Both the position numbers and the translations under genes were made by a program. A stretch of DNA of 64,000 nt. Origin: REEB52 sp964626905. GTDB lineage: Bacteria > Chlamydiota > Chlamydiia > Chlamydiales > SM23-39. Below the pieces are notes generated by a model. The model worked only from the letters and a program-made list of their open reading frames with translations. It was not told the origin of the DNA and searched no databases. Of this stretch, positions 57,015-64,000 are shown in pieces (positions within the stretch are counted from its first letter, which is position 1; each line of letters starts with the position of its first letter). The stretch is taken from the NCBI GenBank assembly GCA_964626905.1, contig CAZVHA010000009.1, positions 1 through 64,000 of the forward strand, written 5' to 3'.

Positions 57015-57740
57015 ATGGCTATAGCGCTCAGCATTACCGCGGAACAGAAAAACGAGCTACTAAAATTTTTAAAAAAGAACCGCAACGCCGATTTAGTCAC
57101 CGCGTACCTCTCCTTTATTGAGGAGAAATACCGACTAAAGCCGGTCCTTTTTCCTCGCGACAAAACAATTTATCAAAGCATCCAGACCCTGATTGAAACG
57201 CTCGAGGGGCAGGGCAAGCTTTGGCGCGAAACTGAAATCACGATCCAATTCGGCCAGCAGAGCGTCAATGAAGAGACAAAAAAGGTTTATATTTGCCCTT
57301 TTACGGGGAAGGTGTTCGGGGACAATACTTGCCCCAATCCGCAAGATGCTGTTTATGATTGGGTCTCAAAGTGCCCTGAAAACAAAGAGCGGGTTGGCGG
57401 ACTTCCCGTCAAAAGATTTTTTGTCTCAGAAGATCCCGAAGTGATCAAAAACTACATCAGCGAGAGAAAATCTTCGGTTAAAAAGGTGGTTTTTTCTTCT
57501 GCGATCACGGGAAAGCTTTTCAACAGCAAAGCGGCGGTGATTGACGATTTCAAAAAAAATCACATCAAAACGCTTACCCTCCTTGAGGTGCAAAACCAAA
57601 ACCGATTCCAAATTGAAGAGCAGTTCCTCGGCTTTATCCAAAAGCATTTGACGGAAGATAAGATCGCAGCTTTTGTGGAGGCGCTCTCTCAACACTCGGA
57701 ATTCGAACCCTACTTAGCAAAATGGGTCGAATCGGATTAG
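57015..57740 (+). CDS. Chlamydial conserved hypothetical (DUF2709-like, CT538 position)
   Basis: 241 residues from ATG at 57015 behind GAGGATAT; the frame is open from 56958 but that start lacks a ribosome site. AIALSITAEQKNELLKFLKKN starts a helical N-terminal domain; the middle holds YICPFTGKVFGDNTCPNPQDA with C-x13-C, then CPENKERVGG, possibly a metal site, and SAITGKLFNSKAAV repeats the TGK motif. It resembles a family I remember only from chlamydiae. In C. trachomatis the gene next to tsaE is also hypothetical. Function unknown. Overlaps tsaE by 19 bases. Confidence 0.75.
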   Translation: MAIALSITAEQKNELLKFLKKNRNADLVTAYLSFIEEKYRLKPVLFPRDKTIYQSIQTLIETLEGQGKLWRETEITIQFGQQSVNEETKKVYICPFTGKVFGDNTCPNPQDAVYDWVSKCPENKERVGGLPVKRFFVSEDPEVIKNYISERKSSVKKVVFSSAITGKLFNSKAAVIDDFKKNHIKTLTLLEVQNQNRFQIEEQFLGFIQKHLTEDKIAAFVEALSQHSEFEPYLAKWVESD

Positions 57741-58147
57741 GACCCCCTCCTGGAGCCTATCCCCTTCTTCATCGGGATGCTACGGTCGAGTTTGGGCTTT
57801 TCGTCTCTCGCCTTTTGCCAAAAAGAGCTGTTCTTGCCCTGTCGGGAGATCTCGGCGCAGGGAAAACAACCTTCGTGCAAGGGCTTGCGAAAGGACTTGG
57901 GATTGATGGGCCGATTCAAAGCCCCACTTTTATCCTATTGAATCTCTATCCAGGGCTCGCCCACTTTGACCTCTATCGCCTGAAAGGGGAAAACGACTTT
58001 ATTGGCCTCGGATTTGAGGAGTATTTTTCCTCTGATTTGATCTGTGCACTCGAGTGGCCCGATCGGATTGCGACCCTTTTGCCGAAGGAGTCCATTCACA
58101 TCCACTTTGAATATCGAAATGAGGGGCGCATTGCGCACGTGAAATGA
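57722..58147 (+). CDS. tsaE: tRNA threonylcarbamoyladenosine synthesis ATPase TsaE
   Basis: 141 residues. LSGDLGAGKTTFVQGLAKGLG is the Walker A with the typical GDLGAGKTT, SPTFILLNLYPGLAHFDLYRL is the family signature including the HxDxYR motif, and CALEWPDRI the Walker B-like EW motif. It supports TsaB/TsaD in making t6A of tRNAs. The N-terminus (GRIGLGPPPGAYPLLH) is read through the end of the preceding gene; a later start is possible but no ATG exists before the P-loop. Coupled to engB by ATGA overlap. Confidence 0.94.
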   Translation: MGRIGLGPPPGAYPLLHRDATVEFGLFVSRLLPKRAVLALSGDLGAGKTTFVQGLAKGLGIDGPIQSPTFILLNLYPGLAHFDLYRLKGENDFIGLGFEEYFSSDLICALEWPDRIATLLPKESIHIHFEYRNEGRIAHVK

Positions 58148-58707
58148 AAGGCCGTTTTCTCCTCTCCACTTTGATCGATTTTCCAAAATTGAAGAGCCCG
58201 CAAGGAGTGCCGCTGCCTGAAATTGCCTTAGCTGGGAAGTCAAATGTGGGCAAATCGAGTCTCATCAACCACCTCCTCGGCATGAAACATCTCGCGAAAA
58301 TTTCTGCAACGCCTGGCAAAACGCAGGCGATCAACTTTTTTCTCATCGATGAAAAATTTTTGCTCGTCGATCTTCCCGGTTACGGATTTGCCAAAGCCTC
58401 AATAGAGAAAATCGGAGAGTGGTCAAAAGCAATTGACGCCTATATCAACAACCGCCCCACGTTGAAATTGATTTTGCTTCTCATCGACTCGAGAAGAAAA
58501 ATGGGCGTTGAGGACAAACGTCTGATGGATTGGGCAAAAGCGAAGCAAATTCCCCTTTTGTTGATTATGACAAAAACTGATAAACTCTCCTCTCCAGAGA
58601 AAGGGGCTCTTTTAAAAGAGTACCCAGAAGCGATTCCCTACACGATCGTAGATGCATCTTCAAGACACATTGTGAAAAAGAGGATAGAACAGATTTTATG
58701 GGATTGA
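58144..58707 (+). CDS. engB: Ribosome biogenesis GTPase YsxC/EngB
   Basis: 187 residues. LAGKSNVGKSSLINHLLG (G1), SATPGKTQAINFF (G2), LVDLPGYGFAKAS (G3, with the family's GYG), LIMTKTDKLS (G4) and VDASSRH (G5) are all in order. EngB assists 50S subunit assembly. Its end overlaps the DnaQ-like gene by 10 bases. Slightly shorter than E. coli YihA because the N-terminal tail is short. Confidence 0.95.
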   Translation: MKGRFLLSTLIDFPKLKSPQGVPLPEIALAGKSNVGKSSLINHLLGMKHLAKISATPGKTQAINFFLIDEKFLLVDLPGYGFAKASIEKIGEWSKAIDAYINNRPTLKLILLLIDSRRKMGVEDKRLMDWAKAKQIPLLLIMTKTDKLSSPEKGALLKEYPEAIPYTIVDASSRHIVKKRIEQILWD

Positions 58708-59447
58708 TCCGAGAAGAGATTTTTGTCTGTCTCGATTGTGAATCGACGGGACTCGACCCCGAAAAAGACCGGGTGGTCGAGGTGGGGGCAGCCCGGTTTA
58801 CCTTTACTCAAGTGCTCCAATCGTTTGAATCGCTCATCGATCCCGAATGTGAGATCCCCAAAATCTCTCAAGACATCCATAAAATCTCTTCTGAAATGCT
58901 CAAAGGAAAGCCAAAAGTTGCCGAAATCCTCCCCCATCTTCTCAAAATGATCGACGGCCATGTTTTGGTGGGTCACGGAATTGGATTCGATATCGCCCTC
59001 CTCGCCGCAGAGGCGAAAAGGCACCAAATTCCAACTTCGATCGAAAAGCAGCGCTCCATAGACACTCTCCGAATGGCGCGCCTTTATGGGGAGAGCCCGA
59101 TCAATTCGCTTGAGCGGCTCAGACAGCATTTCAATATTGAACCGGAAGGAGCTCACCGCGCCATGAGCGATGTGGTTGTCAACATCGAAGTGTTCAAACA
59201 TCTCGCCACATCGTTTCAAACGACAGAACAGCTGTTTGAAGTTTTAAAAAAGCCGATTAAACTGAGAGCGATGCCGCTCGGCAAACACAAAGGGCGCAAG
59301 TTCGATGAAATCCCGCTCGAATATCTCCTTTGGGCCGAAAGAAAAGATTTCGATCAAGACCTCCTTTTTTCCATCCGATCTGAACTGCGCAATCGGAAAA
59401 AAGGGGGTGGATTTGAACAATCGACCAACCCTTTTAATAATCTGTAG
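58698..59447 (+). CDS. DnaQ-like 3'-5' exonuclease with C-terminal DUF3820-like domain
   Basis: 249 residues. DEDD exonuclease motifs: FVCLDCESTGLDP (Exo I, D-x-E), VGHGIGFDIALLAAE (Exo II) and HRAMSDVVVNIEVF (Exo III, HxxxxD). The last 60 residues, MPLGKHKGRKFDEIPLEYLLWAER, match a small domain often attached to such nucleases (DUF3820-like). It could be a proofreading subunit or an independent DNA/RNA exonuclease; two dnaQ genes are known in C. trachomatis, one beside tsaE, as here. Confidence 0.9.
   Translation: MGLIREEIFVCLDCESTGLDPEKDRVVEVGAARFTFTQVLQSFESLIDPECEIPKISQDIHKISSEMLKGKPKVAEILPHLLKMIDGHVLVGHGIGFDIALLAAEAKRHQIPTSIEKQRSIDTLRMARLYGESPINSLERLRQHFNIEPEGAHRAMSDVVVNIEVFKHLATSFQTTEQLFEVLKKPIKLRAMPLGKHKGRKFDEIPLEYLLWAERKDFDQDLLFSIRSELRNRKKGGGFEQSTNPFNNL
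59413..59441 (+). promoter_or_regulatory. Candidate pgk promoter
   Basis: TTGAAC at 59413-59418 and AATAAT at 59436-59441 with a 17-bp spacer, within the last codons of the exonuclease gene and about 48 bases before the pgk ATG. Confidence 0.35.
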
Positions 59448-59488
59448 TATTGCTATTTTTTAATTGGAGCCTGTAGAAAGAAGTTTGC

Positions 59489-60661
59489 ATGGGAAAACTC
59501 CAACTTAAAGATCTTTCCTTAAAAGGCAAACGGGTGTTGATGCGGGTCGATTTCAACGTCCCTATCGATCATGGCGTTTTAGGCGATGACACCCGCATTC
59601 GGGCAGCTCTCCCTTCCATTGAATTCGTTTTACATCAGGGCGCCTCGCTCATTTTGATGAGCCATTTGGGACGGCCCGAGGGGAAACCAGATCCCCGTTT
59701 TTCCCTCGCTCCTTGCGCGAAAAAACTCTCAGAGATGCTCCACAAAGAAGTGATCATGGCCCCCGGGTGGGATTGGAATTGGATTGAAAAAACAGCTTTT
59801 AGCTTAAAGATAGGGCAGATTTTATTTTTAGAAAATTTACGCTTTGAGCCCGGCGAAGAAAAACCTGCTCTTTTTCCCAACTTTACACAAAAACTTGCAA
59901 AGCTCGGAGACATCTACGTCAACGACGCATTTGGCACCGCCCATCGAGCACACGCATCTACTGTTGCCATTGCAAAATTTTTCCCAAACGCCTCTGCTAT
60001 GGGTTTTCTCATGCAAAAAGAAATCGAGGAGCTCTCCTCGCTTTTGACAAATCCCAAAAGACCCTTTGATGCCATTATCGGCGGAGCAAAAATCTCATCA
60101 AAAATCAAAATGATCCAAAAATTGCTCTCCCGCATCGATCTCCTCTTCATCGGCGGAGCAATGGCCTTTACCTTTTTTAAAGCAGAAGGGATCCCCATCG
60201 GCGATTCCCTTTGCGAAGATCCCAGCCTCGTGCGCGATCTTCCAAAAGCCTCTTTGCGCCTCCCCAAAGATATCGTCATCGCACAAAGCCTCGTTCGCGA
60301 TGCACCTCATCAAACGATTCTTGCCCAAGAGGGAATCCCCGCAAGCTGGCAAGGGGTTGATATCGGCCCCCAAACAGTTGCCCAGTGGTCTTCAGAGCTT
60401 AAAAAAGCAAAAACAATCTTTTGGAATGGCCCCGTCGGCGTCTTTGAAATGCCCCCCTTCGATCGGGGAACTCAAAAAATAGCCGAGTGCCTTTCCCAAA
60501 CGGATGCAAAAACAATCGTCGGAGGGGGCGATTCGGTCGCCGCCATCGAAAAAATGGGCCTTCAAAAAAAATTTTCACACCTCTCCACTGGAGGCGGCGC
60601 CTCGCTTGAATTTCTCGAATCGGGCCACCTCCCCGGCATCGACGCCTTATCCAATAGATAA
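59489..60661 (+). CDS. pgk: Phosphoglycerate kinase
   Basis: 390 residues. RVLMRVDFNVPIDHG, SHLGRPEGK, LENLRFEPGEE, VNDAFGTAHRAHAS, IIGGAKISSKI, GGAMAFTFFKAEG, FWNGPVGVFE and GGGDSVAAIEK, SHLSTGGGASLEFLE are the PGK signatures in order. It makes ATP from 1,3-bisphosphoglycerate. Full family length. No close neighbour on either side; likely transcribed alone. Confidence 0.98.
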   Translation: MGKLQLKDLSLKGKRVLMRVDFNVPIDHGVLGDDTRIRAALPSIEFVLHQGASLILMSHLGRPEGKPDPRFSLAPCAKKLSEMLHKEVIMAPGWDWNWIEKTAFSLKIGQILFLENLRFEPGEEKPALFPNFTQKLAKLGDIYVNDAFGTAHRAHASTVAIAKFFPNASAMGFLMQKEIEELSSLLTNPKRPFDAIIGGAKISSKIKMIQKLLSRIDLLFIGGAMAFTFFKAEGIPIGDSLCEDPSLVRDLPKASLRLPKDIVIAQSLVRDAPHQTILAQEGIPASWQGVDIGPQTVAQWSSELKKAKTIFWNGPVGVFEMPPFDRGTQKIAECLSQTDAKTIVGGGDSVAAIEKMGLQKKFSHLSTGGGASLEFLESGHLPGIDALSNR

Positions 60662-60751
60662 TTTGCTCCTTGTATTACTCTAAATAAACTCCAACTCCCC
60701 ATTTTATTTAATCGTAAAATATGCCATCCTTTGAGCTATAAACACTCTAGG

Positions 60752-62263
60752 ATGTGCGTGCAGGAAAACGGGGCAGCAAATTTCGGGAAATGGAGATCTT
60801 TGTTTTGGCCCATCCACCGAACTGAGTTGAAGAAATTCATCCCCATGCTTCTGATGTTTTTCCTTATCTCATTTAACTACAATGCATTAAGAGCTTGCAA
60901 AGATTCCCTTGTCGTCACGGCCCCTCATTCGGGCGCTGAGGCGATCCCCTTTATCAAAGTTTGGGCGATTCTCCCCGGGGCTTTTCTTCTCACCTATCTG
61001 TTTACCCGTCTTTCGAACCGGTACAGCTCTGAAAAAGTGTTTCACATCATGATGTCGATTTTCATCGGTTTTTTTGCCCTCTTCACCTTTGTCCTTTTCC
61101 CTTTTCAAGAATTTTTTCACCCGACTGATTTTGCCGATAAACTGCAAGATATTTTTCCTAAGGGGTTTAGCGGGCTTATCGCCATTTTCCGGAATTGGAC
61201 CTTTACCCTTTTTTACGTGATGTCGGAGCTTTGGGGGACGGCGATATTGAGTGTCTTATTTTGGGGGTTTGCCAATCAGATGACTCAGGTGGGGGAGGCG
61301 AAGAGGTACTATGGAATATTGATGATTGGGGCCAATATTGCTGGGGTTATTTCGGGCGGGGCTTCAGTCGTTTTGTCTGCGAACACTTTTTTGAGTTGGG
61401 TTCCTTATGGAAAGTGCAGTTGGGACCAATCGATTTTATTTTTGAATTTGATGATTATTGGGGCTGGGTTTTTGACGATGGCGATTTATCGCTACCTCAA
61501 CCACCGGCTGATCCGCTCGAGCGAGCAGCCCTGGGTGCCGCCTGAGAAGATAAAAATGTCGATGCGCAAAAATTTTGCCTATCTCGCAAAATCAAAATAT
61601 TTACTTTGCATTGCCCTTGTAGTTCTCACTTATAATATTTCGATCAATCTGATTGAGGTTGTCTGGAAAAACCAGATCAAGCAGCTCCATCCCAATCCGG
61701 GCGAATACAACACGTACATGGGCGAAGTGATGACCCTGATGGGGATCATTGCAACGGTGAGCGCTCTCCTTACCGCTTTTGCGATTCGGAGGTTTTCTTG
61801 GACGTTCAATGCGATTGTTCCGGCGGGGATTATGTTGGTGACTGGGATCGCCTTTTTTCTCCTCGTCCTTTTTCCCAATTCTGGGCTTACGTGGATTGCG
61901 GCGATGATGGGGTCAACCCCCCTTGCTTTGAGTGTTGCTTTAGGCGGCTTTCAAAACTCGATTGGAAGGGCGGCAAAATATACGATTTTTGACGCGACCA
62001 AAGAGATCGCCTTCATCCCTTTGAGCTATGAGTCGAAGCAAATGGGAAAGGCCGCCATCGATGGAGTTGGCTCGCGGATCGGCAAATCGGGCGGGGCGAT
62101 GATTCACCAATCGCTCATTCTCTTCTTTTCGAGTGTGGCGGCATGCACGCCATACGTTGCAGTGATCTTCTTTGTTGTGATTCTCGTTTGGATGTTTTCG
62201 GTCGTCTCTTTGGGGCGGCAATTCGATAGCCTTACAAAGCCTTCTATGACTAGTCCTCTGTAA
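60752..62263 (+). CDS. ATP/ADP translocase (NTT nucleotide transporter)
   Basis: 503 residues from ATG at 60752; TTG at 60731 is an in-frame alternative. About 11-12 membrane segments (FIPMLLMFFLISFNYNALRACKDSLV at the start). NYNALRACKDSLVVTAP, the AKYTIFDATKEIAFIPL motif and GKAAIDGVGSRIGKSGG are hallmarks of the NTT family found in Chlamydiae, Rickettsiales and plastids. Inner membrane exchange of host ATP for ADP (or uptake of other nucleotides; isoforms differ). Strong evidence for an intracellular energy parasite. Confidence 0.95.
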   Translation: MCVQENGAANFGKWRSLFWPIHRTELKKFIPMLLMFFLISFNYNALRACKDSLVVTAPHSGAEAIPFIKVWAILPGAFLLTYLFTRLSNRYSSEKVFHIMMSIFIGFFALFTFVLFPFQEFFHPTDFADKLQDIFPKGFSGLIAIFRNWTFTLFYVMSELWGTAILSVLFWGFANQMTQVGEAKRYYGILMIGANIAGVISGGASVVLSANTFLSWVPYGKCSWDQSILFLNLMIIGAGFLTMAIYRYLNHRLIRSSEQPWVPPEKIKMSMRKNFAYLAKSKYLLCIALVVLTYNISINLIEVVWKNQIKQLHPNPGEYNTYMGEVMTLMGIIATVSALLTAFAIRRFSWTFNAIVPAGIMLVTGIAFFLLVLFPNSGLTWIAAMMGSTPLALSVALGGFQNSIGRAAKYTIFDATKEIAFIPLSYESKQMGKAAIDGVGSRIGKSGGAMIHQSLILFFSSVAACTPYVAVIFFVVILVWMFSVVSLGRQFDSLTKPSMTSPL

Positions 62264-62336
62264 ATTTTCCATTTGCCAAAAATAGATTTAATCGATCATT
62301 AGGAGATTTAGAACAACTGAATCCATTGAGGACTCT

Positions 62337-62567
62337 ATGCATATGAAAAATTTGATCGGCCTTACAGTGGGAGCGATCGCTATTCTCTTAGGCGCCTATT
62401 TCTTTGTCGCAGGCGGCAAAATCCAGGCGAGCAGTATGAAGAGGATAAAGGAAAAAGTGACAGGCAATGTATCCCACGCCAAAAGAAATTATATGATTGG
62501 GGGCATTGTCTTTGTCGTCGTGGGCGCGGGACTCCTTTTCTACTTTAGACCTAAGAAAAGACACTGA
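62337..62567 (+). CDS. Small two-helix membrane protein (DUF3185-like)
   Basis: 76 residues. ATG at 62337 follows GAGG. Two membrane helices (LIGLTVGAIAILLGAYFFVAG and YMIGGIVFVVVGAGLLFYF) flank a basic loop with SMKRIKEKVTGNVSHAKRN. The pattern resembles the small DUF3185 membrane proteins of Gram-negative bacteria; the match is by general shape only. Role unknown. Confidence 0.6.
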   Translation: MHMKNLIGLTVGAIAILLGAYFFVAGGKIQASSMKRIKEKVTGNVSHAKRNYMIGGIVFVVVGAGLLFYFRPKKRH

Positions 62568-62668
62568 GTTCGGTATTTTTCTTGATCTCTCGGATTTGCT
62601 GTCGCGATAATTGGACCCATTTGATATAAAGGTAGAAAAATTCGGTCACTCAAGAGCGTTTCTAATAG

Positions 62669-63172
62669 ATGTTTACTGCCTCAAATAGCTTGTCCTTTAT
62701 CCGAGCCCCTCTTGCCTTTTTGTTTCTGCAAGACAGTGTAGTACTGCGCGTCATTGCAGTTTTGCTCGCCATGACAACCGATATGGTTGATGGCCATCTT
62801 GCAAGGAAAAACCAGTCGGTGAGCAAGTTTGGGGCAGTTTTGGATCCTGCAATGGACAAATTTTTCGTCTATTTTGCACTGACTGCCCTCTTTTTGGAAG
62901 AGAGGGTAGCCCTTTGGCAAATTGCCGCCCTACTCTCTAGAGATTTTGCCCTTTGCTTTTACGGGCTCGCTATGGCGATCTTGAGGCGGTGGAAATCGGT
63001 GATTCTATTTAGGGCCATCCGGTGGGGTAAGGTGACTACGGGCTTGCAATTTTCCATATTGATAGGACTCATCGTCGGCGTCTCATTTCCCTGGTATGTT
63101 TTCGGAATGTTTGCAGTGATTGGATATCTCGCTTTGATGGAACTGTTCCAAACAAGACCATCTCCTGTTTAG
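62669..63172 (+). CDS. CDP-alcohol phosphatidyltransferase (PgsA-like)
   Basis: 167 residues with about five membrane segments. MVDGHLARKNQSVSKFGAVLDPAMD carries the full family motif D-G-x2-A-R-x8-G-x3-D-x3-D (first Asp in TTDMVDG). It transfers a phosphatidyl group from CDP-diacylglycerol, most likely to glycerol-3-phosphate (PgsA) since two such genes are known in chlamydiae. A bit shorter than usual PgsA; the acceptor cannot be settled. Inner membrane. Confidence 0.85.
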   Translation: MFTASNSLSFIRAPLAFLFLQDSVVLRVIAVLLAMTTDMVDGHLARKNQSVSKFGAVLDPAMDKFFVYFALTALFLEERVALWQIAALLSRDFALCFYGLAMAILRRWKSVILFRAIRWGKVTTGLQFSILIGLIVGVSFPWYVFGMFAVIGYLALMELFQTRPSPV

Positions 63173-63183
63173 AGAGCAGATTA

Positions 63184-63420
63184 TCACCTATTTGCATGCC
63201 GGGTCAGTTCTAGCGCGGGTTCGGGATGCATCGAGGGGAGATCATCTGGGGCATACGCCTTCTTAAGCCAATAAATCATAAAATTGAGGGCATCACCTGT
63301 TTTTGAATCATCGGGTCGCGTTGTAAGCACATTCATTCCGATCTGAATCACATCTTCGTTTCTTCTACATTCGTATTCTCTCGCAAGCTTCATCTTTTGA
63401 CAAACAAAAAATTTACTCAT
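63184..63420 (-). CDS. Possible small hypothetical protein (78 aa)
   Basis: ATG at 63420 to a stop at 63184; no clear ribosome site (an upstream in-frame start at 63459 overlaps the divergent gene). Starts SKFFVCQKMKLAREYE, with EDVIQIGMNVLTTRPDDSK and a helical FMIYWLKKAY. No family recognised. It fills the 280-bp gap between the PgsA-like gene and the AlbA_2 gene and may be a real accessory gene or remnant. Confidence 0.35.
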   Translation of the reverse strand: MSKFFVCQKMKLAREYECRRNEDVIQIGMNVLTTRPDDSKTGDALNFMIYWLKKAYAPDDLPSMHPEPALELTRHANR

Positions 63421-63452
63421 AGAATTGGTCCGAAAAAAATGGGAATATTGTT

Positions 63453-64000
63453 TTGACAAATCTTGAGGAATTAACTAGGAAAGGCGAATCTCAGAATTTA
63501 GAGTTTAAGAAATCAACAGCTCTGCTTCTAAAGGCGGGTGAAACTCTTTGTGGATTTTTAAATGCCGCTGGGGGGAGAGTGCTGATTGGAATTTCGTCTG
63601 AAGGGAAGCTTGTGGGCCAAACTGTTTCCGATGCTACCTTCCGCGAAATATCAGAGATGATCAGAAAATTTGAACCACCTGCGTCAATTGAAATTGATAC
63701 TGTGGCGCTTAAAAAAGACAAACAAGTGATTATCCTAACTGCAATTTTTAAAAAATTTGATGCTCCTTATGTTTTTTGTGGTCGTCCCTACCAAAGAATT
63801 GGCCCTACTACATCTTTAATGCCTCAGCAGGTTTATCAAAGAATGCTCTTAGAGCGGGACCACAATAAATATCGCTGGGAAACTGAACTAGCAGAAGGCT
63901 ATTCACTCGAAGATTTAGATGGCGATGAGATTCTTCGAACTGTGAGAAAAGGAGTAGAAGCCGGGAGAATCCCAGATTATCAAGGAGATGACATCCCTTC
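63453..64000 (+). CDS. AlbA_2 / Schlafen-like DNA-binding protein, 5' part (runs off right edge)
   Basis: Frame from TTG at 63453 (only start-like codon after the stop at 63420) to the window end, 182 codons. ESQNLEFKKSTALLLKAGETLCGFLNAAGGRVLIGIS is the AlbA_2 (divergent AAA_4) signature, with later PYVFCGRPYQRIGPTTSLM. Such proteins are putative ATP-dependent helicase-like or transcription-regulatory factors, often on genomic islands. The C-terminal half is outside the window. Confidence 0.8.
   Translation, partial: MTNLEELTRKGESQNLEFKKSTALLLKAGETLCGFLNAAGGRVLIGISSEGKLVGQTVSDATFREISEMIRKFEPPASIEIDTVALKKDKQVIILTAIFKKFDAPYVFCGRPYQRIGPTTSLMPQQVYQRMLLERDHNKYRWETELAEGYSLEDLDGDEILRTVRKGVEAGRIPDYQGDDIP

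Noticed and set aside
1..64000. tRNA, rRNA and CRISPR arrays
   Set aside because: Gene-free gaps were read on both strands; no T-loop-like GGTTCRANNCC with a matching acceptor stem, no rRNA blocks and no regularly spaced identical repeats with unique spacers were seen.

Overview
The window looks like a chromosomal segment of an environmental (Chlamydia-related) member of the Chlamydiae. Direct reasons: an NTT-type ATP/ADP translocase, a MOMP-like outer membrane protein, a tiny histone-Hc2-like basic protein, a chlamydial-type phosphatidylserine decarboxylase, and gene neighbourhoods that (from memory of Chlamydia trachomatis gene order) match pieces of chlamydial genomes: UDPGP/gpsA, nth/psd/secA, zinc-ribbon protein/lpdA/lipA, glgC/metallophosphoesterase, pseudopilins/pepP/mutL, rsbU/eno, and hypothetical/tsaE/dnaQ. 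The base composition is fairly even for the phylum and the exact genus cannot be fixed from sequence alone.

Layout. 1-7489 (minus): the 5' part of a very large two-partner-secretion, filamentous-haemagglutinin-like adhesin built of long nested repeats; it runs off the left edge. 7.6-11.3 kb: heptosyltransferase, a glycosyltransferase/nucleotidyltransferase fusion and gpsA (envelope sugars and glycerol phosphate). 11.5-19.7 kb: endonuclease III, PAP2 protein, Psd, GNAT, SecA, an exported protein, an Na+/H+ antiporter. 19.75-20.1 kb: gene-free, filled with nested inverted repeats. 20.1-25 kb: lpdA-lipA, glgC, metallophosphoesterase. 25-28.6 kb: unknown helical proteins and an OprB-like porin. 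28.7-38.3 kb: type II secretion pseudopilin-like genes interrupted by an OPT transporter, an NDH-2 fused to a cyclic-nucleotide domain, a histidine kinase, pepP and mutL. 38.3-45.6 kb: MOMP-like protein, pcnB/cca, Hc2-like protein, RsbU phosphatase, TrmH, RsgA, enolase. 45.6-52.9 kb: accessory island with coiled-coil proteins, unknown small genes and a complete class I lanthipeptide cassette (lanA-lanC-lanB). 53-64 kb: argS, leucine dehydrogenase, tsaE, engB, dnaQ-like, pgk, NTT, pgsA-like and the start of an AlbA_2 protein.

Three things stand out. (1) A class I lanthipeptide cluster (8-Cys precursor with a YDLD leader box, LanC with all zinc ligands, full-length LanB) in a probable obligate intracellular bacterium. 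(2) A 182-bp palindromic element present twice, both times inside a protein gene, in the same orientation and reading frame, adding about 61 residues, with compensatory base-pair changes in an internal stem: an analogue of Rickettsia palindromic elements. (3) A 19-bp palindrome, ATGTAAAGCCGCTTTACAT, found five times in 64 kb, each time within or at the very end of a gene, four times in one codon frame and apparently without changing protein length.
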